Positions 22,870 to 35,338 of a DNA stretch of 64,000 bases are shown here, in pieces. The translations under genes were made by a program, and so were the position numbers. The number at the start of each line of letters is the position of its first letter. The first letter of the stretch is position 1. The stretch lies in the NCBI GenBank assembly GCA_022605425.2, contig CM061253.1:485001-549000 (forward strand). The letters are read 5' to 3'. Below the pieces are notes generated by a model that was given only the letters and a program-made list of their open reading frames with translations, was not told the origin of the DNA and did not search any database. The stretch is from Hamiltosporidium tvaerminnensis (Eukaryota; Microsporidia; Dubosqiidae).

Positions 22870-24230
22870 ATGAAATTTATTCCTATATTTTTAATATTTA
22901 TTAATTGTAGTAAATCAACTATGTTTGACAAATATTACTATACCAACCAAAGTTCTAATTGGATTTTTTCATGTGCTATACAAGAAATCTACGGTTTTTT
23001 TAAAGAATATGTCCAAAAAAATTGATAAAATTTCTTCTTTTTAAGAGAAAGAAAACATATTTTTGTTTGACTATCTTAGAGTTCACTATTTTGAATGAAG
23101 AGATTTTTTGTGATAAAATAGTGGCCTTGTATACGCATATGGAAAAAAATATAAGCTCGTTTTGAAAAATTTTTATAAATCATATTTAAAATATAATTTG
23201 TTTATTTTTCCGGGTTTAATAAAAATTAAAAACTTCGAGAATATGTTCTAGATTATAAACTGAAGGCTTCAACTAGCGAAAACTCATATTTTTTACAAAG
23301 AAATCAACTTTTTACTTTTATGAACGAGCACAATGATGAAATTTAGGATTTGATTTCTCAACAGAAACCGGCATTTATTTTATCAGAAATATTTTTATTG
23401 ATAACATCATGGAATTTAATAATAAATTTTTGTTTGGAATATCAATAAGAAGCGAATTAGTTAAAGAATAAATGCAGAAAATGAAATGAAAAATAATTTT
23501 ATTAATCCTATGCACTTTATATTATTATTGATCTCAGAATTTTTAGTAGATTATTTTTAAGATTCTACTATTTAAATTTTTAACTTATTACAATCTATTT
23601 CAAACGGATCTTCGTACGAAATCTTAGGTAATCTTATGAATAATTTTCAATCCTTTTTAATATTAAAAAAAAATCAGAAAATCATCTACAATACACTAAG
23701 GAAACCAATAAATAGCAAGGATTGTGTTGCTTCTGGTAAGTCCCACCTTCAAACTATAAATATTTCTTATTTTTTTGTAAAGCTTCGAGGTTCTGTCGAA
23801 AATTATTATAATAAAATAAAAAATTTGATATAAAAAAGCCGAAAAGTTATTTTAAAGTTTGTAGAATCCTGATTACACTATTAAGAATATAAATATTCGA
23901 ACAATGAAAAAATGTCTTCATTTCATATTTCAGAGGAAGAAAACTTCTATGGATTATCTCAACATTTAGATTCTTTTTGTGAAGATTGTTTGCATCAATT
24001 GCTTAAAATCCTATCCAAATTATTGTTAAGAAGATCTTTACAATTATTATGAACGGAAAAACGGTAGCAACGAAAATGAATACAAAAAAGAGAAAATATA
24101 AAAAATAATATATAATAAAATATCAGAAAATAAAGATATCCCGCTGTTATATGTGAGTAAAAAAATAAATAATTTTCACTTAACGAACAAGACAATACAA
24201 ATTTCTAGATTCTTTTAATAAGGTTTTTGA
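22870..24230 (+). pseudogene. Decayed secreted-protein gene (paralogue of 14981-16450)
   Basis: Begins ATG at 22870 with MKFIPIFLIFINCSKS, a good signal peptide, then continues open for about 50 codons (to ~23023) before stops and frameshifts. Downstream fragments keep the order seen at 14981-16450: 'LFIFPGLIKIKNFENM' (~23195-23250), 'EMKNNFINPMHFILLLIS' (~23480-23535), and a Lys/Asn-rich part at 23636-23833. The end is uncertain; open stretches to about 24230 may still belong to it. Family unknown. Confidence 0.55.
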
Positions 24231-24689
24231 ATTTAAATTGATATTTTTAGCAATATAAGATAAAAACCTCAAGACATTGATCATGATTCCTATTAATCTT
24301 GCATATAAATCCACCTTCATCCATGACATAGTACCGAGTACATCGTTGAAACGAACTTAAAGTTGCATTTAAATTGATTATTCAAAAATTTTGATTCAAA
24401 AAATTTCCAACGAAGTATATTTTTATTTTAGTGAAACAAAAGTTTAAACAAATAATTATTTTATTTTTAAAAAATAATTGTACCTTCCTTTGACTATTTT
24501 GAAAATTCTAGTAGTAACGCAATTTTGTTATCATAGAAATATCAAAACGCAATTCACAGCCCTTTATATATCATAAAAAATATATTAAACTTAAAATCCT
24601 GGTATTACCTTACTAAATTACATACTAATAAAGTTAAGAATATATTTAGAGGAGAAATAAAAATTAAAAAAAAACATTAATTTTTTTAT

Positions 24690-25372
24690 GCACAGGGCAT
24701 ATTTAATATTGTTTTCACTGCACTAACTCAGCCGAGGTTCAATATAAATAATTGTGCACTATTTATACCATGGGTACTTACACTCTACCATACCTACGTT
24801 TCAATGATTTTGATTTAGCTATTTAGAACCTTATAATAGTGAAGATGTAGTTCTACTATCGTTAGTGTTCTTTGTATGGGGTTTTATAGCAAATAAAACC
24901 TAATCCTGTGTTATTTCCCACTACAGTATTCCCTTTATTCATACCTTCCTAATCCAATAAAATTCTGCTAAATATATCTCGACAACTTTCATACAATCAA
25001 ACTAGACGCTGTAATCTCATATCAACAAAATTTTCCTACTATTTAGCTCTCGTGGATTTAAAGAGTGTGTTTTTATAGCTTCAAGGCGTAAGTCTTATAA
25101 TCCGAGGGAACAAGGTTAGGTTTCCTTGCTTTTACATGACAATTACATACGATTTAATGAGCTGTCTATAATATACCCGCATAAAAACTACAAAAAAAAT
25201 TTATAGAGCTGGTTTCGTGATTCCTCAGACCTTCTGCTTCTCATACTAACCCATCCGGAAGAATCGAAAATACAGTTCAGTTATATTCCTACTAAAAATT
25301 CAAACAATGATTTCTACACCAATCATTATACTCTTTGCTAATTAGATAGTTTTTAATGATCATCTTCGTCTT
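24690..25372 (-). mobile_element. Diverged family A repeat
   Basis: Collinear with the 54104-54830 copy: 'aaattctgctaaatatatct', 'ataatccgagggaacaaggt', 'aggtttccttgcttttacat' and the degraded terminus near 25345-25372. Older than the 45-46 kb copies. Confidence 0.65.
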
Positions 25373-26149
25373 TTGTAAGCTATAGTATTTAAGCTATTTA
25401 TTCTCTAAAAAAACATCTAAATATAGACTTGATTTAATTCTTGACAAAGAAAACTTAAATTTTAATAATTGTTCGTAAAAAATTATATTTCTTTTTGAAA
25501 AATATTAACTAGAAAATTTATAAACGAAAAATTTTTAGATCGAATTACAGACGGCAGATAATACAAGTATTTTTTTGATTGCTATATTTAGATTATGTAT
25601 ATTTCAAAGTAAAAATCAGGAATTATATTGTTTATAATAAAGTTAATATTAAATATTATTTTGGTTTTTAGAATACAGATTTTTACTTATCATGTCAACT
25701 ATAAGAATTAAAATATGCTTATAGAATTTTAAAGGCATGACGAAAGCCAAAAAACTCATTGTCAACCAAAAAAGCCTTTGTTTTTCTATATATTAGTACT
25801 ACTATCAGATTGCGCTACAGCTCTCAAAGAGCCCAGTCTTCTTTGAAGAACCCTCTTTATTCTTCTCTTTCCCCCTTCTTTTGTTCCACTGCCTCACAAT
25901 AAGCATTCTAAAATCATTTTCTACAGCGTCTATTCATCTGTTTTGTGTTTTACTCTTAATTATTTTTCAATTAGGTTTTATTTATATACTTGATGTGCCT
26001 CTCAATCAGGGGTTATTTATATTAGATGTCCTATTAATCGAAATCTTTCTCTTTTTATTTCAATAACCAAATTTGTTCCAAGGTAGAGATCATAAATTTT
26101 TTTATTATTTCACTTTTTTTGCTGTTTTTTTATGGCCTATTAATCATAT
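25373..26149. other. Intergenic, nothing recognised
   Basis: AT-rich; pyrimidine-rich stretch at 25840-26060 with a hydrophobic open frame that has no recognisable similarity. Confidence 0.45.
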
Positions 26150-26373
26150 AATCATCATCCTAGGAACTACAGCCCTGCACAAGCCTTTGCCTTCCTCGGT
26201 AATTCCGCCTAACGGTTTTTTCAAAGGCTCGTTTACTTTTTTGAGTTTCATAACAAGGTTGTTTTAAAGGGAGGGTTGTTGGTCCTACGTTCAACTTGGA
26301 AGACTATCCTTTAGTCTCCTCTAGCGACAGGCAGAATATACTCCAAGCTGATTCGCTCTTGGCATGGTTAGGA
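26150..26373 (-). mobile_element. Family B repeat (SINE-like or truncated non-LTR 3' end)
   Basis: Shares about 225 bp with 33902-34137 and 55601-55828: plus-strand landmarks 'aactacagccctgcac', 'cataacaaggttgttttaaa', 'gagggttgttggtcctacg' and 'cttttagtcgcc'-like text near 26310-26335. Read on the minus strand it ends in a simple-repeat tail, here degraded (GATGATGAT). Confidence 0.75.
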
Positions 26374-27490
26374 CAAAAAGTTATCTATATATTAATAATA
26401 TAATAGTATTCTTACAAAAATAATGATAAGTTTTTATACATTCGTATCAAAAAGTTTCATATTTGAAATATTTTGTAGCTTTTTACAAAAATAGTAATTG
26501 ATTTCTATACTTTCTTATTAATTCAATATAATTAGGATTTTTTTCATACTATGACTTTTTAGTTCTTTAAAATTATTATACCTTTTGAGTTCCTAATAAT
26601 ATTTAATCTGCTTATTAATTTATCATCTAATATCTTTACTCGCAATTTTACTTTCCAATTCATTATTCTGTTTAAACTGTAGTAAGCTCATTTAATATAG
26701 AAATTTAATAATTTGTTTTACATTTCTTCAAAAACCATATTCCGCTGCAAATATAATCTGCTATTATGTTGTATCGGTTTATATAAAGTTTTATGTCTAG
26801 ATTCAGCTGGTATTGTGTAATTAAACTAAATTTAATTCATTTATTTTTCTTACTTCTTTCTTTAGAAGTTTAAATTAAAAGAAATTTACAAATTATAATC
26901 AATATAATTAAACATAATTTGAATAAAATGGTATTTTGATGATTAATTAAAAATAAAATACAAAAATAGTATTTATTCTTTTATCATTTTTCAAAAATAC
27001 AATCAGGTGTATAAAATATATGACTTATATTTATTTTGCAATTGTAATGTTTTGCTTTTCTATATAAATGGATACCGAAAAGATTAAAATTTATATAAAA
27101 AAAACGTTTTTTCAGAATTTTTGACATTAATGTTAACATTAATGAGGCATTTTTGGGGATTATAAATTTTTTTTAGCATATTTTGTATTCTTCAGACGTA
27201 AAAGTTTTTTTATAATCATATTGCAAAGTGCTTTTAATTAGTAAATAATAATGCAATTCGAAAATAAATTTAAATAGATTTTGGTTGAAATATTTTGTGA
27301 GTTAAAAATGAATTTAAAAATGAAATTTCTAAATTTATTTTGATAAATATTTTGGTAAATATTTTGGTAAATATTTTGTAATTTAAAAATGTAAATAAAA
27401 ATTTACATTTAGAATTCCTAAATCTATTTGTTTCAAATGTTTTTGGTTCTATATGAAAATAAAAATTTAAAATAAATTTAAAAAGAAATT
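26374..27490. other. Intergenic, short repeats upstream of the proteasome gene
   Basis: No gene seen. At 27343-27382 the phrase 'aaatattttggt' repeats three times in tandem. Confidence 0.5.
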
Positions 27491-27495
27491 CAAAG

Positions 27496-27499
27496 CCCC
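27496..27499 (+). promoter_or_regulatory. CCCC start-proximal motif, proteasome beta-3
   Basis: 'aaagccccttaATG': the C run ends 3 nt before the ATG and fixes the start at 27503. Confidence 0.6.
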
Positions 27500-27502
27500 T
27501 TA

Positions 27503-28120
27503 ATGTCAGACATTTCAACACATTATGGAGGTTCTGTTTTAGCGATTAAAGGAAAGTCTTCTATATTTATCGCGGCAGATAAAAGATTAGGACAAGGTTC
27601 GATAACAGTAAATAAGGATTTTGTGCGTATACATCGTATATCACCACATCTTTATATATCACTGACATGCTTTGTCCCGGATGCACAAGTATTATTAAAA
27701 AATATAATAAAAAATTACAATCTTTTTGAATTAAAAGAAGGTAGAAAAATGGAACCACAAGAATTTACTAAAATGGTTTCATTTATTTTATATTCTAAAA
27801 GAGGTCAACCTTATTATACCGAACCCGTAATTGCAGGTGTAGATAGTTCAGGAAAACCATATATTGCAAATATGGATCAGCTTGGTTGTATTAGTGAGCC
27901 AGATGATTTTGTATGTGCTGGAACAGCAGACAAAAATCTTCTTGGTATCTGTGAAGCATTATGTTCCAAAGAAATGGAAGACGAGGAGTTGCTGGTAATC
28001 GGTGGACAAGCTTTTCTAAATGCACTTGATCGAGATGCACTTTCTGGATGGGGTGGTGAATGTTATCTAGCAAATCGTGATCGTGTTGTGAGACGTAGTT
28101 TTAAAGCAAGACAGGATTAA
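27503..28120 (+). CDS. PUP3: 20S proteasome subunit beta-3
   Basis: A non-catalytic beta-ring subunit of the 20S core, which degrades ubiquitin-tagged proteins. The 205-aa product has the same length as yeast Pup3 and is collinear with it: the N-terminal HYGGSVLAIKGK (the GG strand but no catalytic Thr1 and no long propeptide), IAADKRLGQGS (ADxRxG block), then PVIAGVDSSGKPYIANMDQLGCI, the F-V-C-A-G-T-A strand, and near the C-terminus ALDRDALSGWGGECYL, which is highly typical of beta-3, ending in RRSFKARQD as in yeast (..KMRQD). The ATG at 27503 has a CCCC motif just upstream. It stands alone, with a family A repeat downstream. Confidence 0.95.
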   Translation: MSDISTHYGGSVLAIKGKSSIFIAADKRLGQGSITVNKDFVRIHRISPHLYISLTCFVPDAQVLLKNIIKNYNLFELKEGRKMEPQEFTKMVSFILYSKRGQPYYTEPVIAGVDSSGKPYIANMDQLGCISEPDDFVCAGTADKNLLGICEALCSKEMEDEELLVIGGQAFLNALDRDALSGWGGECYLANRDRVVRRSFKARQD

Positions 28121-28194
28121 ATTTCATGTGTTAAAATCTATTTTTTTTGGTAAATTATTTTATTTTAATTGTGCGTAAAGACATTAATTTAGTG

Positions 28195-28915
28195 GATAAG
28201 AGGATAACCACATTAAAAACTATCTGCTTGACAATGCGTATGTGAAATTGGTGTGAAAATAATTAATTGGATTTTAGGCCGAACTAAAACCAAACTTATT
28301 TTTGTTGCTCCATGGAATTTTTATAACGAGGAAAGATTATAAGGAATAAATGAAAATATTTCTAAAAAGTTAATTTGTAGTTTTTTTTGTAACTCGATTT
28401 GGAAACCATTGGTGAACTTTATGTTTATTACTATGCACAGGCATCTAAACCCAATTTTTCTTATTTATATCAGAATACTTAGCATATATGTGAAATTCAA
28501 AAAAAATATTCTTTAAAAAGCCGGGGATTCTAAGAAGCAGACTGTGCCTGTTGGTATGACATTGCAACGTCTAGGTGGCCTTATATAAGTCACTGAAATA
28601 TCACTTGATTTGAAGTATATTCGGTTCTTCAGGTGTAAAATGAATGAGAACGCTGCAGATTTTAAATCAGCCTAAGGGTGGTTTAGATCTGCAATCATAC
28701 TGCATGCAAGAAGAATAACGAACACATGGCCAATGAATGTCTAATAAATATGTTCCACAAATTTTTATATGAAAATCTTAGCGATATAAGTATTGTTGGC
28801 CATACCGATTATTTATTAGGTGTGTATTTATCTATGTTCAACCTAGAACCTCGTTATTGACATGAAAACAATATGTCACATGCCATTCGTACAAAAAGCT
28901 GTGATATTGATCAAG
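28195..28915 (+). mobile_element. Diverged family A repeat
   Basis: Starts 'aggataaccacattaaaaac' (28201) and keeps the order of landmarks: 'aagccggg', 'gtgcctgttggtatgacatt' (28547-), 'gtctaggtgg', 'catactgcatgcaa', ending 'aaagctgtgatattgatc'. Much diverged from the 17.8 and 45 kb copies. Confidence 0.75.
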
Positions 28916-30069
28916 TTATTTCCCAGCTAACCTTAATTTTATGTTAATTTGTAAAAATTTTTATTTTAGGTTTGTTTTAGGATGCTTCGTTTTATCACTT
29001 TAGCCTTGAAATATATCTTAAAATAATATTGTTAGCGTAATGATTTTGGCTTTAAAAAATTCGTTACATAATATTACACATATCTAAGGCATTTGAAGCT
29101 AAAACATAATAATATATTGATTTCCGTTATACAATTTATATGGCTTCATTAATTTCTCCACATTTTAAAGTATATAGAAATCTAAATTATTTCTATTCCC
29201 AAATGTGTTTTGTCATAGTTTATTTAAAAACGAATAAAATATATTTTTGTTGAGGCAATGAAATGTTAAGAAGTATTTTTTTCGGTTTCATAAATTTAAA
29301 ATTAAATGTCAAATGTTTTTTTGTAATTTTTTTAGTATATTGGTAAACAATGATCTTAAAACTATATTCTAATGGATATAAATTATTTACTTAAAAATTA
29401 TGGGCTTAGATGAGAATTATTTAAAAATGACAAAATCTTATATAATATAAGAATATTATTTAAACATGCAATTTAAAAAAATTAATTGATATTTGATATC
29501 TGATTTTTTATGTGTAATAATTTATTAAAATCTCCTAAAAATGGTAATTTTTTCTATTCGATTTATTTATTATGAAGGAAAATATATTTCATCGATAATT
29601 ATGTATATTCTATATTATTTAATTGAAATATATTCAACAAATATTCTTATATGATAATTTTATAAGACTATTGATCTGATTGACTAGGATTAGAATAATA
29701 GAAATAAAATATGAACTAAACAATCAAATCAATGAATAGTTAATTTTAAATTTCATTTAAATTATGTCAGAAAATAGTTAATGATACAATTTCCTTAGGT
29801 TTTAAAGAGTTATTATCTTTTAAATTCAGTTTACTGGATTACAGCAATACATGTTTTATGCAATTCATAATTTCTTAAAAGCATATGATGAATCAATAAA
29901 GAATTTTTTATTTTTGTATTGCTCAAGTTCCTTTAAAGAAAATTTTTTAAAACTTTTTTTTGAAAAACCAGTGTAACTCAAAACTGTCATTTTGCTATTT
30001 TACTTTTTTTGGAAAACTGAAAAAAAATAATTTTTTTTCTCTTTAAAACAAATTTAATTAAAGGACTTG
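28916..30069. other. Intergenic, nothing recognised
   Basis: AT-rich. A short segment at 29530-29550 (ctcctaaaaatggtaa) matches the 73-bp repeat at 6503-6650; otherwise featureless. Confidence 0.5.
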
Positions 30070-30522
30070 ATGGCTAATAACGATCCAAACATTGTTTTTA
30101 TAGAACCCGGTGATGAGGTAGTATATTTTATGATGGATTTTACTCAAAATAGAATTTTTGATAGCAATGAAACACTGATTAACTCGAAAGTTAAATTATA
30201 TTTTTATCGTTTAAAAAAATTCATCCGTTCAAAAGATAATCAGATATTTAAAACTATGTTACTTGTATACATTTTGATAGTGTTATTCCTTAATCTACTT
30301 TATTATGTTTGGAAACAGAATTTTTTTCTGTTTAATTCATATATTTTTATTGGTGATGTAATTATTTTGATATTTGGAATTATTAATTCGTTGCTATTTA
30401 AAAAACTTAAGTCCAGAAAAAACTGTCTAATGTTCTATTTTATTAGTGATGTTTTCCTGCATTTTTTTGTTTTTATTTATTTTATTTTTTCAAAAAAATA
30501 CAGGTATTTCTTCGGATCATGA
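30070..30522 (+). CDS. Hypothetical small multi-pass membrane protein, 150 aa
   Basis: I place the start at the ATG at 30070 (MANNDPNIVFIEPGDE). Residues 1-60 are soluble, with an acidic start. Three hydrophobic segments follow: ~62-82 (TMLLVYILIVLFLNLLYYVW), ~88-110 (FLFNSYIFIGDVIILIFGII) and ~120-143 (LMFYFISDVFLHFFVFIYF), with basic loops between (FKKLKSRKN) and a basic tail. Topology would put the N-terminus and the C-terminus on opposite sides. No family is recognised and no CCC motif precedes the ATG. The intact frame with clear TM periodicity supports a real gene. Confidence 0.6.
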   Translation: MANNDPNIVFIEPGDEVVYFMMDFTQNRIFDSNETLINSKVKLYFYRLKKFIRSKDNQIFKTMLLVYILIVLFLNLLYYVWKQNFFLFNSYIFIGDVIILIFGIINSLLFKKLKSRKNCLMFYFISDVFLHFFVFIYFIFSKKYRYFFGS

Positions 30523-30844
30523 CAAAATATTTACGTTTAATTTATCATTTAATAATAAAAATAATTTTCCTATTTTAATATTGAAAATTTTTTTTAGCAA
30601 AAAAATTGATTGGTTTTAATTTTACAGGGTAGTACTATTTTGTGCGGTTAGAATTTATCTAAAACACACAGTCTATTATCGCATCAGGCCATTTCTTTAT
30701 TACTTAAACACATTCAAGAGCTTGTGAATTTTATTTGAATCAAAAAAAATTATGAAAATTTTACTAGATTTAGATACATTTTTTAGTGAATAAAAGTTTT
30801 TTTTTAATTAAAATTCGAATTAATAAACTTTCTCTGTTTTAAAT
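30523..30844. other. Intergenic, nothing recognised
   Basis: AT-rich spacer between the membrane protein and the nested transposon. Confidence 0.5.
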
Positions 30845-32880
30845 AAATTTCTTCCACTATTTTGACCACTTCATTGCACTCCTAAAAATCCGACTCTTCG
30901 TTGATATTTATTGTCGCGGTCCATAATGCCCCGATGTCCTTTGTACCCCGGTTATTTCTAATACCCCCCCTTTATTTTCAATATATTTATAACCCCCATA
31001 TTTTCTATTCATTAATCTTTAACACCCCAGATTAAAATTTGAAGTACTTTGTTTCTAAATATAGTAGGCGTCAATTGAAAATAAATGCTTATATACTTTT
31101 AATGTATTTTTCCCGCAAAAATTTTTTATTCCAAGCAATTTTAAAAATAAAACCATTTCCTTCTATCTTAATATTTCTTATTTTAAAAATAATACATATT
31201 TAAAAAAAAAAATTAAATTACCTCCGCTTTATTACGCCTTTGTAGACAGTTCTTCTTTCACCATTAATGTTCTCTAATTCTATCCTATTATTAATAAAAA
31301 TATTTTTACTGTAAAGACAGAATCATCATAAAAAGAATCAAACGGAGCGCATTTAGCCTTTATATTCATGTCAAAATCCTTTTTTTATCAAAACCTTATC
31401 ACCAATAAGAAGATTTCTTATTGTTTTATTTGGATCTTTACTTTCTATGATTCTTTTTTTATATTTTTCAAAATGTTTATTTACTTATGTATCAGTTTCA
31501 AGATTCTTATCAATTTCAGAAGCAGTGGTTGTCGAAGATGAAGCAATATATTTAGGCTCATTTATTCATTATACATTATAGACGCAATCTCTAAATTCCA
31601 CTTGTTCTTTATATCTCAGATCATGTTTTCTTGCTGTCATATATCAGAGCTTATTTCTTCAACAAATAATAAATCATATTTTAGTTACTCTAGCCCTATA
31701 TTACCAGAAAGAATATTATAAATACAAGTTGACCATAAAAAGGTTGAAAATATAATTTATTTGAGGCAGTGTGTATTGTTCTATTATAAGCCCATATACA
31801 TCATCGTTAGAACAGATACATCTTTTTGTAACAGTAAAATATCCCTTTTTTGCTGACTATATTTTAATGTTTGATTCATTTGTTCTATTTGTCCCAGTGT
31901 CTTTGGATTATGTGATCTTACATATATAATTTGAATGTTAAGAGCAGTTGAGTATGTTTCCAGAAATTAATTTTGAAATTCTATATCATTAATCTATTAA
32001 ATAGTTAATGGAATACAAAACCTATAATAGAAATTAATATGAATTTTTTACGAACTGTGAAGTCGTATTGATCGTCTTAAAACTCCAGGAATGCGTTGTA
32101 TAAGTGTAGGTTATGTTTGGATTTCAAAAATTTCATCATTTTGATCAGCGTATCTTCTACAATCCACACAATCAATCATAAATAAATTATATTATTTTTG
32201 TGAATTTATTCATTGGTAAGAGTCATTTGCTTAGAAATTTGTTTCCTTATAACATGTTATTGCATTTTAAACATTTATCCGGTCTATAATATCAAACAAT
32301 AGCAAGCCATAAAACTTTGCATTGAGACAATTTGTATATATATTGCCTGTTAATCGTTTAGTTTCAAAGACTGTAATCCGACTATATAAATATAAAAATA
32401 TCATAGGACCAATAGAAGGTGGAGTAAATACGAAATAACCCGAAAATTATAGGATAGAAATATCTTACAAAATACATATATCGATTATAAATGCAGGTGT
32501 TTTTATATATAAAACTGCATTAGAAATACGGGGCACGAATGACATGGGGGTACTAAAAACCGTGACATTTATTGTCGGTTCCTCGTTCCTTTACCGTGGT
32601 TATGCCATTCAAAATAAAGGGTTTAATATTTTTCTTATTTTATGTTCTAACACCGACTTCCTCGTTGTCTACTTGTGTTAAAAGGGGTGTTGGCTGTTTA
32701 TCCATCCGAGTTCCTAAAATAACACAAATGGCGCTCGTTCCCAGCTCTCTTTGAAATTTAGTCCTGACTAAAGTTTTTTTCGTTTATCAAAGGAAATTGT
32801 TTCGATTGCCTTCTCGAATACTATGAATTGTATATATGCCTTTAATTTCATAGGTAATGTACCTTTTAAGTGAATATCAT
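30845..32880 (-). mobile_element. REL retroelement 3' fragment split by a TIR element
   Basis: 30845-30911 and 32568-32880 join into one minus-strand fragment collinear with the end of the 1627-2403 copy: 'attttgaccacttc', 'aatccgactcttcgttgata', then 'gtcggttcctcgttcc', 'caaaataaagggttta', 'tcgttcccagctctct', 'atcaaaggaaattgtttcga'. The frame is destroyed. The interruption is the element at 30912-32567. Confidence 0.8.
30912..32567 (-). mobile_element. Ginger-like TIR transposon with integrase remnants
   Basis: About 1.66 kb with imperfect ~50-bp terminal inverted repeats: left TGTCGCGGTCCATAATGCCC..., right complement TGTCACGGTTTTTAGTACCC..., both continuing with GATGTC or CATGTC, ...CCCCG and TTTCTAAT. 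The ends are TGT...ACA and the flanks carry TTTAT at 30907-30911 and 32568-32572, a 5-bp duplication. The minus strand holds integrase-like remnants: YNRTIHTASNKLYFQPFYGQ (~31735-31795) and downstream NLLIGDKVLIKKGF (~31385-31430), the C-terminal 'GDKVLI' segment of retroviral-type integrases. An integrase coupled to TIRs rather than LTRs is the definition of Ginger elements. Stops are frequent; the element is dead. The exact TSD length depends on how the ambiguous boundary bases are assigned. Confidence 0.6.
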
Positions 32881-33901
32881 TAAAATTTAATTAATAGAGA
32901 CATAATATAAAGTTAAGAAATTTAGAACACAAAATTTTATTGAATAGTGTTTCAAAAAAATTACTGTTTCAGATTTTTTAAAATTGTTATAAATGTAATT
33001 TTTATTTTAGGTATTATATAATACCAACCATGATACTATTATAAGATTCGCATAATATATCTTCATTTTATGTAACTCTTAGCCACATACTCTTTTTAAA
33101 AGCCGATCGACTTGACCCTAAAAATATCCGTTTTTTATATGCTATTTAAAATTGTGTATTTTAAATTTTTTTTCTTTATAAAAAAATTTGTAATTTTTCA
33201 GTTTTTCTTTATTTGGCATTACATCTGTTCATTAACAAGCCAAAAAATGTAAATATTTATAAGAATAAATAATAAATATTTAAATCCAGTTTTTTCAATA
33301 TATTTTTCTACGATTAAACATTTAACTAGCAAAAAAAATCATAAAAGATAAATATTCTTGATCCATACATGTGTTTATAAGACCATCGGTAGGATGTATC
33401 GCCAATATATTTTGAGTAATTTTTTATTTCAATATATCTCGCCTAAAAACATCCAAAAAAAAATGTCTAAAATTTGATAAATTTAAATGCTACAGAAAAA
33501 ATAGAAAGTATTCATGGAAAGAACTAATCATTAACCTTATACAAAAAATTTAAGGTGAGTCTTGAAAGAACATTCGAATAGGCAATTTTAGAAGAAGATT
33601 TGGAAATTTAAGTATTGAAATTTTATATGAAGATTTCTTCAAAAAAGAAAAAAGTTAGCTAAAAGATTTTTTTACTGGAATCTGTTATGGGCCTATTCTT
33701 TTCAGAAGAGGGAAAAATTCTCTTGCGTATGTGTCCCGATCTTGTAAAAAAGAATGAAGAATTAAAGTATATAATATCTTTATCAGAAAATATATGAAAT
33801 ATGTATCATTTCTTTCTCGATTCGTAATCTTTCGTGCAATTGAAAAAAAACAAGGATGCTAAATATCTATTGTTTAAATTAATTCTCATCCAAAATAAGA
33901 T
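32881..33901. other. Intergenic, nothing recognised
   Basis: AT-rich; no supported gene. Confidence 0.5.
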
Positions 33902-34137
33902 ATTCATTCATTCATTCTTGGAACTACAGCCCTGTACGAGCCTTGACCTTCTTTAGTAATCCGCCCACTGGTTTTTTTCCAGTGGATTTGTTTACTTATC
34001 GGGTTTTGTAACAAGGTGGTTTTAAAGGGTGGGTTGTTGGCCCTACACCCAACAATATGGAGTATCAGTCTCTTTTAGTCGCTTTTATGACAAGCAGAGA
34101 ATACTCCAAGCCAATTTTGCTCCCGGCATGATGGGGA
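33902..34137 (-). mobile_element. Family B repeat with (GAAT)n tail
   Basis: The best copy for orientation: the minus strand runs from 'ccccatcatgccgggagc' through 'cttgtcataaaagcgactaa' and 'gtagggccaacaaccc' to 'gggctgtagttccaag' and then GAATGAATGAATGAATA. A short simple-repeat 3' tail with a variable 5' end points to a SINE or a truncated non-LTR element. Confidence 0.8.
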
Positions 34138-34369
34138 AAAATAAGATATATTTACATTAATTTTTGTATAAAAAGAATTACCGGGAGAATATCTAATTCA
34201 AAATTACGATTTATAAATTGCCGTCATTTATGGTTCCAAATAATTAACTATGTGACCAATAGGTATTTTAAGATTGTCAAAAAATCGATAAATATTCGGT
34301 AAAGTTGGAAAATTTACTTAAATTTTAGAAAATAGTGGCAAGTCTTTTATTTTTTTGATGACATTAAGC

Positions 34370-35013
34370 CGCTATAGGTTTAACATAAATGATTGCTTCC
34401 TTTACTCCATCAGTATCCTTAGATATCTAATCCGAATCTTTTTCTTCTAACCGGCTAGTAACACCCAATTAATGACTGAAGCAGTTGCCGGGAGTTCTTT
34501 TATGTCCATTGAATGGACTGTGATCATGGGTAGCTACTCACCTTGCCCCCCTCTGAAACTATGTAGATTTCCCTTTTACTCTACAAATTCCGACCTAAAA
34601 ACTTCTGGCTAGGATATATTTCAGCGACTTAAATTGGTTAACCTAGACAGTACAATGTAATACCAACATATATAACCCGCTACTAAGCTTTCATGACTTT
34701 AAAGGGGAAATTTTAAATTATTTTCTTTGGCGCTAAGTCTTCTAATCCGAGTGAGTGAGAGTAGATTTCCATGCTTTACATGATAATTATCTATTGATTC
34801 AGCAGCGGTCTTCGATCTAGTTACATAAAAAATTACAAAATAAATTTTTAGAGAAGGTTTCGCCATTTGGTAGGCCTTCTCTTCTTCATAAAAACATCAA
34901 TGGAAAATCAAAAATTTAGTGTGGTTTTATTACCATCAAACCCCAAACAAAGGTTTTCAGTTACCATTACCAAGCAGATAATTTTTAATGTGGTTATCTT
35001 CTCTCCAACAAAT
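34370..35013 (-). mobile_element. Diverged family A repeat
   Basis: Landmarks in consensus order: 'aggtttaacataaatga', 'tcttctggctaggatatatt', 'ataacccgctactaagcttt', 'cttctaatccgagtgag', 'gcagcggtcttcgatct', 'agtgtggttttattac', ending 'aatgtggttatcttctctcc'. Confidence 0.8.
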
Positions 35014-35338
35014 ATAAGTGTGTAATGCAATATTCTCTAATATGTAGAAAAATTAAACAAACATTTATTATTTCAAACACCAATACGAATTTATAATATA
35101 TGGCTAATACAATGTAATTACTTCCAAATAGGATATATATTTTGTAAAATTTTCTATTCTATCCAAACTTTGCTTTTTTTATTTCGATAGAATATAATAC
35201 TTCCTTATATTTTTGACCCAGATTGGGATATAAAAATAAATTGTACTAAATCACATTTTATTAAATATTTTACAACCTCACTTCTTATTCCATATAAATA
35301 TCTGATTCATTTCTCTTATGAATTACATTCTCGATTAC

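Noticed and set aside
29530-29550. 'ctcctaaaaatggtaa' shared with the repeat at 6503-6650
   Set aside because: Only ~16 bp, AT-rich context; not enough to call a regulatory site.
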